Shown here: positions 36,528 to 46,552 of the stretch, in pieces | How positions within the stretch are numbered: the stretch's first letter is position 1 | Layout of the letters: each line of letters starts with the position of its first letter | Source: Clostridia bacterium | GTDB taxonomy: Bacteria > Bacillota > Clostridia > Oscillospirales > CAG-272 | Length of the DNA stretch: 64,000 nucleotides | Assembly: GCA_017536475.1 (NCBI GenBank) | Contig: JAFXHH010000004.1 | Coordinates: 1 to 64,000, forward strand | Direction: 5' to 3' | Program-made: the position numbers and the translations under genes | Notes under the pieces: model-generated | Seen by the model: the letters and a program-made list of their open reading frames with translations, nothing else | Told to the model about the DNA's origin: nothing | Database searches by the model: none

Positions 36528-37872
36528 GGTTGAAAAATTTGTCGGTTTCGCATCTCACCTCGTCGGACATAAGAAATAGCACGGCGAGGTTTATTATCGT
36601 CATGATCCCGAGTGCGAGGTCTGCGGCGAGCCATGCGAGCTTTGGGGCGGTCAGCGCGCCGATGAAAATAAAGAGGCAATATATGAGGATATAGGCGGTG
36701 GTAAACGCGCGATTTTTCGTTATATAAAGGATACTTTCTTTGCCATAGTGCGCCCAGCAGATCATTGTGGCGAATGCGAAAAGCAGCACGGATATCGCCA
36801 TAAAATATTCCGACCAGCCACCGAGCACGCTTGAATATGCCTTTATCGTCATCATCATTGGATTTTCGGAGTAAGAGAGAATGTTTTGCGCCGAGTTGCC
36901 AAGGACAGAGACGATGATCACGAGGGCGGTGAGGGTACAGAGCAGGATTGTGTCGATAAAGACCTCGAAGATACCCCAAAAGCCCTGCTTGGCTGGGCTA
37001 TCGGTGTCGGCGGCGGCATGCGCTGTTGGCGCAGTGCCGCAGCCCGCCTCGTTCGACATCAGTCCGCGCATAGTGCCTGCCTTGAGCGCTCTTGAGATGC
37101 CAAATCCCACCGCGCCGCCCGCGGCGCTTCTGATATTGAATGCATCCTTGAATATCGCGGCGAATGCGTCTCCAACGAGCTCACGGCGCGCGGCAAGGAC
37201 GGCGGCGGAAAGGAGAATATAGCCGACCGTCATTATCGGGACGGTCATCTCGGAAAACGAGCTTATCCATTTGGCGTTGCCTGATATTACGACGACAGAG
37301 AGCAGGGCAACCACGGCTCCGATTATCCACGGGCGGATATTCATCACGCCCTCAAACGAGGTCGAGATCGCGTTGGATTGAATGACGCAGCCCATAGTGA
37401 TCGCATTGACGATGCAGAGCAGGGCAAAGAAGATTGCGAGAGCTTTGCCAAATCTTTTTTTGCCGTTTTCCGCAAAGTGATCATATATATAATACGAAGC
37501 GCCGCCGCGGTGCTCGCCTGTGGAGAAATCTGTCCTTCGGTGTCTGATGGCGAGCGTTATTTCGGCATATTTGAGCACCATTGCCACGAGTGCGCTTATC
37601 CACATCCAGAAGACCGAGCCGAAGCCACCGATCGCGATCGAGGAGGCGACTCCCGCGATATTTCCCACTCCAAGCGTGCCGGCGAGGGCGAGAGTGACTG
37701 CGCGGAATGGGGAAATGCCGTCCTTTTTTTGCCGCGTGAGCATTGATCTTATGATCTTCACGGGATGTCTGATGTAAAAGAATTTCAGTTTGAACGAGAA
37801 GAACAGTCCTGCAAAAATAAGAAGGACGGGGGTGATCGCGCTGATCAGGTTATCATTTAAAAATTCAAGCAT
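36508..37872 (-). CDS. Alanine/glycine:cation symporter family protein
   Basis: 454 residues, about 11 TM segments. AGCS landmarks: G-T-L-G-V-G-N-I-A-G-V-A near 70, G-G-F-G-S-V-F-W-M-W, M-R-G-L-M-S-N-E-A-G-C-G-T-A-P-T-A-H-A-A, then F-D/V-F-I-D-T-I-L-L-C-T. These proteins import alanine, glycine or related amino acids with sodium ions. The stop codon lies in the loop of the shared terminator. Confidence 0.9.
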   Translation of the reverse strand: MLEFLNDNLISAITPVLLIFAGLFFSFKLKFFYIRHPVKIIRSMLTRQKKDGISPFRAVTLALAGTLGVGNIAGVASSIAIGGFGSVFWMWISALVAMVLKYAEITLAIRHRRTDFSTGEHRGGASYYIYDHFAENGKKRFGKALAIFFALLCIVNAITMGCVIQSNAISTSFEGVMNIRPWIIGAVVALLSVVVISGNAKWISSFSEMTVPIMTVGYILLSAAVLAARRELVGDAFAAIFKDAFNIRSAAGGAVGFGISRALKAGTMRGLMSNEAGCGTAPTAHAAADTDSPAKQGFWGIFEVFIDTILLCTLTALVIIVSVLGNSAQNILSYSENPMMMTIKAYSSVLGGWSEYFMAISVLLFAFATMICWAHYGKESILYITKNRAFTTAYILIYCLFIFIGALTAPKLAWLAADLALGIMTIINLAVLFLMSDEVRCETDKFFNQNGRKH

Positions 37873-38049
37873 ATCTTTGACCTTACAGTTGTGCTTTTTG
37901 GGATGGCTTCAGAGGCGATTTTCGACGAAAGATCCGATACTTTTTCCTGCCTCAACACAATTATATGCGGGGGAGTCGATTTTTAGAAGAAAGCTTTTTG
38001 CTGTAAAGGAAAACTTTGTTAATAATATGTGAATTATATGCCGAAACTA

Positions 38050-38077
38050 TTGATTTTTGCCGCGTTTGTGGTACAAT
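38050..38077 (+). promoter_or_regulatory. Promoter of groES-groEL
   Basis: TTGATT (38050-38055), 16-nt spacer and TACAAT (38072-38077), directly upstream of CIRCE. Confidence 0.65.
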
Positions 38078-38088
38078 ATACTTTGTGA

Positions 38089-38115
38089 TTAGCAGTCGAA
38101 TCGAAAGAGTGCTAA
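38089..38115 (+). promoter_or_regulatory. CIRCE operator (HrcA-binding site)
   Basis: TTAGCAGTC, 9 nt, GAGTGCTAA. This is the CIRCE inverted repeat with one change in the left arm (consensus TTAGCACTC). It overlaps the transcription start, as expected for HrcA repression of heat-shock genes. Confidence 0.92.
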
Positions 38116-38165
38116 AATTATTAAGTATCAATATGCCCAGGTGCATTTTTAAGGAGGATATTAAG

Positions 38166-38450
38166 ATGACACTTAAACCGTTATCCAACAGAGTTGTAAT
38201 TAAATTCGCAGAGGCTGAGGAGAAGACTCAGTCCGGTATCATTCTCACCGCTTCCGCGCAGGAAAAGCCCCAGATCGCAGAGATCGTTGCGGTTGGTCCC
38301 GGAAAGGTCGAGGACGGCAAGCTCGTTCCTATGTCTGTTAAGGTTGGCGAGCGTGTGATCGCAAGCAAGTACGCGGGAACTATCGTTAAGATGGGCGGCG
38401 TTGAATACACCGTGCTTTCCGAGGACGACATCCTCGCGATCGTTGAGTAA
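38166..38450 (+). CDS. groES: Co-chaperonin GroES
   Basis: 94 residues. It caps the GroEL chamber. L-K-P-L-S-N-R-V-V at the start, the mobile loop E-K-T-Q-S-G-I-I-L and G-x-V-x-A-V-G-P-G are present. ATG 38166 follows AAGGAGG; the frame upstream is leader. Regulated through CIRCE. Confidence 0.96.
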   Translation: MTLKPLSNRVVIKFAEAEEKTQSGIILTASAQEKPQIAEIVAVGPGKVEDGKLVPMSVKVGERVIASKYAGTIVKMGGVEYTVLSEDDILAIVE

Positions 38451-38500
38451 TTTATTTGGAGGTCAGCGCGAAAGTTGCTTCCACCTGATAGAAAATTTAA

Positions 38501-40210
<1,710 letters not shown>

Positions 40211-40221
40211 TTTTTATATAC

Positions 40222-40267
40222 GCAGGGGGAGAGGGGAACTTTTTAAAAAGTTCCCCTCTCCCCCTGC
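40222..40267. terminator. Perfect 23-bp palindrome after groEL
   Basis: 40222-40244 is the exact complement of 40245-40267: a G-rich arm, AACTTTTT/AAAAAGTT centre and C-rich arm. It would fold into a very stable hairpin at the groEL 3' end but has no T-run after it. Similar palindromes occur at 41348, 50933 and 51071. Confidence 0.6.
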
Positions 40268-40363
40268 ACCCCCTCACCCTTCAAAAACTTTCAATAAAAG
40301 AATGGTTTTGGGGTGGAGTTTGTCTGTGGACGTGAGGTTTTTGGGAAGATTTGCGTTTTGGAC

Positions 40364-40392
40364 TTGTAAAATGGTGGGGTTTGTGATAAAAT
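40364..40392 (+). promoter_or_regulatory. Extended -10 promoter of the HAD gene
   Basis: TTGTAA (40364-40369), 17-nt spacer, TAAAAT (40387-40392) with TGA immediately upstream. Confidence 0.6.
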
Positions 40393-40418
40393 GAAGTATA
40401 AATTTATGGGAGCTGGAT

Positions 40419-41240
40419 ATGGGAAAATTTGACGGGGTGCTGATCTGCACCGATCTTGATGGTACGTTGCTTCGGTCTGACAAGTCGATCTCGCAGGAAA
40501 ATCTTGACGCGATCGAATATTTTAAGTCAGAGGGCGGATATTTTACCTTTATTACGGGAAGAATGCCGTATTTTTCTAAAATGGTATACGATGCGGTCGG
40601 GGCTAATGCTCCCGTTGGGTGCGTTAACGGCGGCGGTATTTACGATTATGAAAAGGGCGAGTATTTATGGCTACAGACTCTCTCTGACGGCATTATCGAG
40701 CTTGTGGAGCACGTTGACAAAAACGTTGACAGCATTGGAATTCATCTCAACACGCCCGACAAGGTCTATTATTGCCGAGAAAACGGTGCGTCGGCTAAGT
40801 ACAGAAAAGCCACGGGGACGCCTAATCTCGTCGCTGATTACAGGGCGGTGGATGAGCCCTTGGCAAAGATCGTTTTTTGTGACGATAATGAAGAACATAT
40901 TTTGCGTGCTATTGAGCTTTTGAATTCTCATCCGAAAGCAGACCTGTTTGATTTTATACGAACCGAGCGAATTCTTTACGAGGTCGTGCCCAAGGGAGTC
41001 AACAAGGGTGCTGCTTTGCCGCGACTTGCCGCTGCTTTGGGGATAGATATATCGAAGGTCGTGGCGGTTGGGGATTACTATAACGACGTTGCGATGCTTC
41101 GCACGGCGGGAGTTGGCGTTGCCGTCGCGAATGCGGTCGACGAGGTCAAGGCGGTGGCAGATCATATCACCGTGAGCAACGAGGAGCATGCGATCGCGAG
41201 GGTGATAGAGGAGTTGGATAAGGGGATATTGAATTTATAA
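40419..41240 (+). CDS. Cof-type HAD-superfamily phosphatase
   Basis: 273 residues, cytoplasmic. Catalytic D12-L-D14-G-T, motif II T-G-R near 47, Lys in P-K-G-V-N-K-G near 200 and G-D-Y-Y-N-D (motif IV) identify a C2-cap Cof/YidA-type hydrolase. These dephosphorylate sugar phosphates or related metabolites; the exact substrate is unpredictable. GGAG lies 8 nt before the ATG. Confidence 0.88.
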   Translation: MGKFDGVLICTDLDGTLLRSDKSISQENLDAIEYFKSEGGYFTFITGRMPYFSKMVYDAVGANAPVGCVNGGGIYDYEKGEYLWLQTLSDGIIELVEHVDKNVDSIGIHLNTPDKVYYCRENGASAKYRKATGTPNLVADYRAVDEPLAKIVFCDDNEEHILRAIELLNSHPKADLFDFIRTERILYEVVPKGVNKGAALPRLAAALGIDISKVVAVGDYYNDVAMLRTAGVGVAVANAVDEVKAVADHITVSNEEHAIARVIEELDKGILNL

Positions 41241-41242
41241 GC

Positions 41243-41273
41243 AAAAAGACCGAATCTGTGATTCGGTCTTTTT
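41243..41273 (+). terminator. Terminator after the HAD gene
   Basis: A 13-bp stem (41243-41255 with 41261-41273) with a 5-nt loop, A-run before and T-run inside the 3' arm. Confidence 0.9.
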
Positions 41274-41347
41274 ATATACTTCACGGCTACAAATAGACTA
41301 ACGGTTAAATCACTTTTGCTTATTGTAGAAGTTCTTGAAAAGGGGAG

Positions 41348-41387
41348 CGCGAGGGGGAAAACTTCTTTTAAGAAGTTTTCCCCCTCG
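41348..41387. terminator. Palindromic hairpin downstream of recG
   Basis: A 19-bp stem (41348-41366 with 41369-41387) of the form GCGAGGGGGAAAACTTCTT. It lies 10 nt beyond the recG stop (minus strand) and resembles the hairpin after groEL. Confidence 0.55.
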
Positions 41388-41397
41388 CATGCTTATC

Positions 41398-43554
41398 CTA
41401 ACTAATTATATCCCCTTGGGTCTCAAACATACGCTCGGCGGCTTGGCGCAGGGGAGCGTGGTTTTGGAGATTGGGGTCGTTTTTAAGGTATTCGCGCGCC
41501 TCGGAGAAGGCGGTGGTCATAAGCTCACTATCCTCGCACATGTCGGCGATATTGAAACTGAGCGTTCCGCTTTGTCTGATCGAGGCGTTGCCCGAGAGGG
41601 CAAGGAAGTCGCCCGGACCGCGCAATTTGAGGTCCTGCTCGGCGATCTCGAAGCCGTTGTAGGAGTTACACATGGTCTGAAGTCTCTGCTTGGCGGTCTC
41701 ACCAAGGCGGCCGCCCGTGCCGTTGACCAGAACGCAGTAGGATTTCTTTTGTCCGCGTCCGACTCGTCCGCGCAGCTGATGAAGTTGGGAGAGTCCGAAG
41801 CGTTCGGCATTCTCGACGATCATAAGGCAGGCGCTGGGCACGTTGACTCCGACCTCAATTACGGTAGTGGAGACCAATATCTGCACCTCGCCCGAGGCGA
41901 AGCGGCGCATTACATTGTCCTTGTCTGCCGTTTTCATTTTGCCGTGGACGAATGCGATATTATAGCCCTGCAGGCGCTCGGAGAGCTCCTCGGCATACTG
42001 AACCGCCGCCTTTAAGGGCGGTTTTTCGTTTCTTACGAGCTCCTCGCCGTAAATTGCGATCTCGGAGAGGTCGATCTCTCCTTCTTCAAGCTCGCTTTCC
42101 TCGACTGCGGGGCAGACTACGTAGACCTGACCGCCTGCGTCGACGTTTTTGCGAATAAAGGCATCGAGGCGGGGGCGGTAGCTTTCGTCGACGAGGAAGG
42201 TGTCGACCCTTTGACGTCCCGGGGGCATTTCGTCGATCTTGGACATGGCGAGGTCGCCGTACATTACGAGCGCCAGCGATCTCGGGATCGGGGTCGCGCT
42301 CATAACGAGAACGTGTGTGTGTTTATTCTTTTCGGAGAGCAGGGCGCGCTGGTTTACACCGAAGCGGTGCTGCTCGTCGGTTATGACAAGTCCCGGATTT
42401 ATAATTTCCGCGCCGTCGGAAAGGAGCGCTTGCGTGCCGATGACGATATCAAGGCGCTCGTTGGGGTCTTCTGCCTTCATAGCCGTGTGGATCTTTCTCT
42501 TGGTTGCCGCGGTGCAAGAGCCTGTGAGGAGCGCACAGCGTATTCCCAGAGCCTCGAAAATTGCGCACAGATCGTTATAATGCTGAGTTGCCAATATCTC
42601 CGTGGGTGCCATCAAGGCGGCTTGGTAGCCGTTTTTGACGGCTATATACATGGCTGCCGTGGCGCAGATCGTTTTGCCGCAGCCGACGTCGCCGATGACT
42701 ATACGGCTCATCTGCTCTCCCTTGCTCATATCGTGCGCGATGTCTTTTATCGTTCTTTCCTGCGCGCCCGTCAGCTTATAGGGAAGCCACGCGAGCAGGG
42801 GAGAGATGTCGGTATCCTTGCAAGCGGGGGCGGAGAGTCGTTGGATCTTCCTGCCCGAGAGTGCAAGGCCTGTGGCGAAAAGGAAAAATTCGTCGAATAT
42901 CAGCCTTTTTTTCGCGATCGCGAGCGCTGCATAGCTTTCGGGAAAATGTATCTGACGGAGGGCGTAGTATATCGTGCAGAGCTTATTTCGCTCGCGTATT
43001 TCCTCGGGGAGAGGGTCGGGCATTGCTTGGCTTGCTAATTCAAGCGTGTCGGCGACGTTTTGCGAGATCTGCTTTTGCGTCAGTCCCTCGGAGAGCCTAT
43101 AGACCGAGAAAAAGGGAGGGGGAGGCAGCTCCTCTACCCACGGGTCAGCCGCGGGGGAGGTCATGGAGTAGCGGTTTTTTACTCTTTCGACCTTGCCGTA
43201 GAAGCGAAAATCCGAGCCGACCGAAAATTTGTCTTTATAGTAATTCTGATTGAAATAGGTGATCTCGCAGACTCCGCTTTCGTCGAACGCGCGGAATTTT
43301 AAAAGCGACATTCCTCGCTTGATATTTGCAATCTTTGGCTCGGTCGCGACCGTGAGGACTACCGCCGATTTATATTCGGGTGAGGTCTCGGCAAGCAGTT
43401 TTATATTTGCTCTGTCCTCGTAAGCGCGAGGGAAGTAGTAGAGCAGGTCGAGCAGTGAGTGTACGCCTGCCGCGGCGTACGCTTTTGCTTTGACTCCACC
43501 GACTCCGCGGAGCGCTGTTACGGGTATTTCGTGTAGATTTTTGTTATTATTCAT
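41398..43554 (-). CDS. recG: ATP-dependent DNA helicase RecG
   Basis: 718 residues. It remodels stalled replication forks and Holliday junctions. An N-terminal wedge/OB domain (about 55-150) is followed by helicase motifs: Q-E-R-T-I-K-D-I near 265, Walker A G-D-V-G-C-G-K-T (288-295), D-E-Q-H (393-396), S-A-T-P-I-P-R and the TRG motif L-R-G-R-V-G-R-G. Slightly longer than E. coli RecG. GGTGAAA precedes the ATG. Confidence 0.95.
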   Translation of the reverse strand: MNNNKNLHEIPVTALRGVGGVKAKAYAAAGVHSLLDLLYYFPRAYEDRANIKLLAETSPEYKSAVVLTVATEPKIANIKRGMSLLKFRAFDESGVCEITYFNQNYYKDKFSVGSDFRFYGKVERVKNRYSMTSPAADPWVEELPPPPFFSVYRLSEGLTQKQISQNVADTLELASQAMPDPLPEEIRERNKLCTIYYALRQIHFPESYAALAIAKKRLIFDEFFLFATGLALSGRKIQRLSAPACKDTDISPLLAWLPYKLTGAQERTIKDIAHDMSKGEQMSRIVIGDVGCGKTICATAAMYIAVKNGYQAALMAPTEILATQHYNDLCAIFEALGIRCALLTGSCTAATKRKIHTAMKAEDPNERLDIVIGTQALLSDGAEIINPGLVITDEQHRFGVNQRALLSEKNKHTHVLVMSATPIPRSLALVMYGDLAMSKIDEMPPGRQRVDTFLVDESYRPRLDAFIRKNVDAGGQVYVVCPAVEESELEEGEIDLSEIAIYGEELVRNEKPPLKAAVQYAEELSERLQGYNIAFVHGKMKTADKDNVMRRFASGEVQILVSTTVIEVGVNVPSACLMIVENAERFGLSQLHQLRGRVGRGQKKSYCVLVNGTGGRLGETAKQRLQTMCNSYNGFEIAEQDLKLRGPGDFLALSGNASIRQSGTLSFNIADMCEDSELMTTAFSEAREYLKNDPNLQNHAPLRQAAERMFETQGDIIS

Positions 43555-43856
43555 ATTTTCACCAATATTGTTGAATTAAGCAGAGTGTCTTCGGAGGTTT
43601 TCACTCTAGTTTTTGACAAAGACCTCTACACAAGTGATTTATAAATCGTTTATCCGCTTTTTTCTTTGGCACAAGAAGCGCAAAGAAAAAAGCTTGGCAA
43701 AAAAGAAACGCGTGCAAAGGAGTTTCGCCTCTGCGGAGGCGACCAACGCTCCGCGCGTTGGATCGGCGGTCGCTTTTTGGAAAAAGCGACGCAAAAACTT
43801 TTCTGAAATATTGCAGTGAAGCCTTGACAAATCAAAATCTGAAGTCGATAGATAAA
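43555..43856. other. Intergenic region with a hairpin-rich repeat
   Basis: No gene is credible. Most of it is the four-hairpin element at 43656-43790. It separates recG and the recombinase gene, both on the minus strand. Confidence 0.65.
43656..43790. repeat. Element of four consecutive hairpins
   Basis: Stem 1: GCTTTTTTCTTTG/CAAAGAAAAAAGC (43656-43668 with 43681-43693). Stem 2: CGCCTC/GAGGCG (43726-43741). Stem 3: CCAACGC/GCGTTGG (43743-43761). Stem 4: GTCGCTTTTT/AAAAAGCGAC (43769-43790), 10 bp with a 2-nt loop. It resembles non-coding repeats seen between genes in Clostridia. Confidence 0.75.
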
Positions 43857-44882
43857 TTATTCGTCTGCTTTATCTGCCTTTGTTTGAGTGACGTCGGCGA
43901 GGGGATTTTGCGCCATTGCGTTCATCATGTTCTTGTCGCTGACGTGGGTATAGATCTGCGTGGTGTTGAGCTGCTCGTGGCCGAGAATGTCCTTGAGCAC
44001 GCGGATGTCGACGTTGCCCGTCTGATACATCAGCGTGGCGGCGGTGTGGCGGAGCTTATGGACAGAATAATGCTTTGAACCAAGTCCTGACAGATCGAGG
44101 TATTTATAGACCATAGCCTGCACCATTTTGTCGCTTATTCTTTTTTCTCGGTTGCTCAAAAAGAGCGCTTTATCATAAATGTTATGATTCTTTTCGATGA
44201 GGCGGTAGTTTTTAAGATAGTCCGCGAGCACGACCTTGCAGGCGTCGTTGAGGTAGATTATTCTTTCCTTACTGCCTTTACCGAGGACTCGAACGTGGCT
44301 GAGCTCTCGGTCGAGGTCGGTCAGATTGATACCGACGAGCTCGTTCAGACGCATTCCGCAGTTGAGAAAGAGCGTGATTATGCAAAGATCACGGAGTCTT
44401 GTTTTGGACTCGACGTCGTTGCGGACGGTATCAAGCAGAAGCTTTGCCTCGGCGAGCGAGAGAAACTTCGGCAGGGTCTTTTTGTGCTTCGGCGACTCGA
44501 TGTTGGCGGCGGGGTTTTCCTCAAGATATCCGCGCTTGACGGTCATAAACTTGAAAAGTCCTTTTATGGCGGACAGCTTTCGCGCCTTGCTTGCCCACAT
44601 ATTCTTACGGATGTTACCCGTATAGAGCAGAAAATCGTATATCTGCTCGGTGGATATATCTTTTATGTATTCTACGTCGATATTTACTATACTGATATCG
44701 CAAAACTCGTCGGAGTCGGGGTCTATGCCGTTTTGCTTGGCGATGATATAACGGAAGAAGGTCCTCAGATCGAGCAGGTACTCGTCGACCGTCTTTTGAG
44801 AGCAACCCTGTATTGCAAGCTTATAGGATGCGAATTCACGAATGATCGACGGAAATTCGTCAATATTTACGCGGTAGGGCAT
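43857..44882 (-). CDS. Tyrosine recombinase (XerC/XerD-like)
   Basis: 341 residues. An N-terminal SAM-like core-binding domain (about 10-125) and catalytic domain (about 140-325). All catalytic residues are visible: Arg178 (G-M-R-L-N-E-L), Lys near 202-205, H275-x-x-R278-H279, His302 (G-H-E-Q) and Tyr311. No phage genes, att-like duplications or tRNA adjoin it, so a chromosome dimer-resolution role is more likely than phage integration. About 40 residues longer than classical XerC/D because of N-terminal insertions. AAGGAG precedes the ATG. Confidence 0.85.
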   Translation of the reverse strand: MPYRVNIDEFPSIIREFASYKLAIQGCSQKTVDEYLLDLRTFFRYIIAKQNGIDPDSDEFCDISIVNIDVEYIKDISTEQIYDFLLYTGNIRKNMWASKARKLSAIKGLFKFMTVKRGYLEENPAANIESPKHKKTLPKFLSLAEAKLLLDTVRNDVESKTRLRDLCIITLFLNCGMRLNELVGINLTDLDRELSHVRVLGKGSKERIIYLNDACKVVLADYLKNYRLIEKNHNIYDKALFLSNREKRISDKMVQAMVYKYLDLSGLGSKHYSVHKLRHTAATLMYQTGNVDIRVLKDILGHEQLNTTQIYTHVSDKNMMNAMAQNPLADVTQTKADKADE

Positions 44883-44915
44883 AGTTTTTGATCTCCTTTC
44901 GGTGTTTATATATTA

Positions 44916-44944
44916 ATTATACCAAATCTTTTTTTGTTTTTCAA
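44916..44944 (-). promoter_or_regulatory. Promoter of the recombinase gene
   Basis: On the minus strand: TTGAAA, 17-nt spacer, TATAAT with an upstream TGG (extended -10). Confidence 0.7.
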
Positions 44945-45064
44945 GATGTTTCTTGTATTTTTCAAGGGATTGATGATTTTGAAGGGATATTTTGTATAAT
45001 ATCGTGTTATTGCCGCTGTTTGATGACAAATTGTTGATTTTCTTTAAAATTTCACATGGAATTG

Positions 45065-45093
45065 TTGAAAAATACACATTTATCGTATATAAT
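45065..45093 (+). promoter_or_regulatory. Promoter of the small membrane-protein gene
   Basis: TTGAAA (45065-45070), 17-nt spacer and TATAAT (45088-45093). Confidence 0.7.
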
Positions 45094-45144
45094 GTTATCA
45101 TTGGAGGTCTGCCCTCGGGTGACCGAAGTGAAAGGACATTTGTA

Positions 45145-45705
45145 ATGAAGGATTTTTTTAAGAGATATTCGTACGAAAGCGTGCGGTTATTTATAAATCA
45201 GGTTGTCATAGGACTTTTTGGATTGGTGCTTGCGCTTGCCGCGGGAATAGCCGAGAACGAGACCTTGCGCGTGGTCACGGGCATTTTTTCGGTGATCTTT
45301 TTCTTGTTTATGCAATTTGCTTCGGCGTGGAGGATCGGTGCGGAGGACAAGATGTCTGCCGATCTAGGTAAGAGAAAGCTTGATCTTTCGGTTCCGTTCA
45401 AGGTCTGGTTGCTCGCAAACTCGCTCAACCTGCTTCTTGCGCTTTTGATAGCACTTGGAGTTTGGTTTGGTAACGGTGGAGTGTTATCCTCGGTTTCGGG
45501 AGGCGCGACAATGATAAAAATGATCATTGAGGGAATGTACACGGGTCTGCTTGCAAGTCACGTTGGCGGTGCGCCGCTGAACTCATATTGGTTCGTGCAT
45601 TTTCTGACGGTTCTGCCAGCTCTGCCCGTGATAGTTGCCGCTTATATCTGCGGTGCGAAAAACATTAATTTCGGCGGTCTGTTTATGCCGAACGTGAAGA
45701 AATAA
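45145..45705 (+). CDS. Four-TM membrane protein of unknown function
   Basis: 186 residues. Hydrophobic segments near 18-38, 43-62, 88-110 and 155-175. No family recognised. ATG 45145 has AAAGGA 8 nt upstream; the open frame further upstream crosses the promoter and is not translated. It has its own promoter and terminator, so it is a single-gene unit. Confidence 0.7.
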   Translation: MKDFFKRYSYESVRLFINQVVIGLFGLVLALAAGIAENETLRVVTGIFSVIFFLFMQFASAWRIGAEDKMSADLGKRKLDLSVPFKVWLLANSLNLLLALLIALGVWFGNGGVLSSVSGGATMIKMIIEGMYTGLLASHVGGAPLNSYWFVHFLTVLPALPVIVAAYICGAKNINFGGLFMPNVKK

Positions 45706-45720
45706 TCGTATTTTGCTAAA

Positions 45721-45756
45721 GGGTCGGGGCGCCGGAGCGTGCCCGATCCTCTTTTT
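45721..45756 (+). terminator. Terminator
   Basis: GGGTCGGG (45721-45728) pairs with CCCGATCC (45742-45749, one G-U), then C and six T. Confidence 0.8.
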
Positions 45757-45788
45757 TCTGAATTTTTATTAATGCAGGCTTATTTTTC

Positions 45789-45817
45789 TTGTATTTTATG
45801 GCTTATTGTGGTATAAT
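45789..45817 (+). promoter_or_regulatory. Promoter of the two-component/phosphate operon
   Basis: TTGTAT (45789-45794), 17-nt spacer, TATAAT (45812-45817) with TGG directly before it (extended -10). No Pho-box-like direct repeat was recognised. Confidence 0.65.
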
Positions 45818-45850
45818 TGTTTTAGTATATTTCGGGACGGAGGTGTGATC

Positions 45851-46552
45851 GTGACAAATTCCGATATAAAGATACTCGTGGTCGATGACGAGTCCGATAT
45901 ACGCAAGGTGGTCTCTTTGCTTTTGAAAAATAAGGGCTACTCCGTTATTGAGGCGTCGAACGGCGATGCGGCTATCGAGGCTGTGAAGCAGGACGACGTT
46001 GACCTTATCATTATGGATATTATGATGCCAAAGATGTCGGGCGTCGAGGCTACGAAGAAAATACGAGAGATTTCGGTTGCTCCCGTGCTGTTTTTGACTG
46101 CAAGATCGCTTGTTGCCGACAAGGAAAGAGCCTATAGCAGCGGCGGTGACGACTACGTGGTCAAGCCCTTTTCGTCCGCGGAGCTGCTTATGAAGGTCGA
46201 GTCGCTCGTCCGCCGTTATACCGTCTACAAGGGCAAGGAAAGGACTGACGGCATAATCTCTCTTTCCGGTGGAGTTGAGGTGGATCCTGAAAAAAGGATC
46301 GTCACCAAAAACGGAGAGGATCCCAATCTGAGAGACAAGGAAAGCGCGATCTTCTTCTATTTGCTTGAGCATCGTGGAAACACGGTCGAGCCTGACGTTA
46401 TTTTTGAAGCGGTCTGGGGAGAGAGGGCTCTTGCTTCGAGCGCTAACAACGTGACGGTCAATATTCTGGGTCTGCGAAAGAAGCTTGAGGACGATCCGTC
46501 TAATCCGAAGATAATAAAGACCGTTTGGGGAAAGGGGTATCAGTTTGTCTAA
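45851..46552 (+). CDS. OmpR/PhoB-family response regulator
   Basis: 233 residues. The receiver domain has the acidic pair Asp12/Asp13, phospho-acceptor Asp56 (I-I-M-D-I-M-M-P) and Lys near 105 (V-K-P-F). The winged-helix DNA-binding domain ends W-G-K-G-Y-Q-F. GTG 45851 is chosen because GGAGG lies 7 nt before it; GTG 45845 would leave 1 nt. It overlaps the kinase gene by 8 nt, and the kinase is its cognate partner. Confidence 0.92.
   Translation: MTNSDIKILVVDDESDIRKVVSLLLKNKGYSVIEASNGDAAIEAVKQDDVDLIIMDIMMPKMSGVEATKKIREISVAPVLFLTARSLVADKERAYSSGGDDYVVKPFSSAELLMKVESLVRRYTVYKGKERTDGIISLSGGVEVDPEKRIVTKNGEDPNLRDKESAIFFYLLEHRGNTVEPDVIFEAVWGERALASSANNVTVNILGLRKKLEDDPSNPKIIKTVWGKGYQFV

Larger units (their letters stand above)
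37873..38165. other. Intergenic region with groESL control signals
   Basis: Divergent AGCS (-) and groES (+). The right half holds the groES promoter and CIRCE operator. A TATAAT on the minus strand near 37960-37965 may serve the AGCS gene but its -35 is weak. Confidence 0.6.

Noticed and set aside
38016..38165. Upstream extension of the groES reading frame
   Set aside because: It would cover the promoter region and CIRCE operator; the AAGGAGG-ATG at 38166 matches the conserved GroES start.
43857..44882. Tyrosine recombinase as a prophage or integrative-element integrase
   Set aside because: No phage, conjugation or excision genes nearby, no tRNA and no att-like direct repeats; neighbours are chromosomal housekeeping genes.
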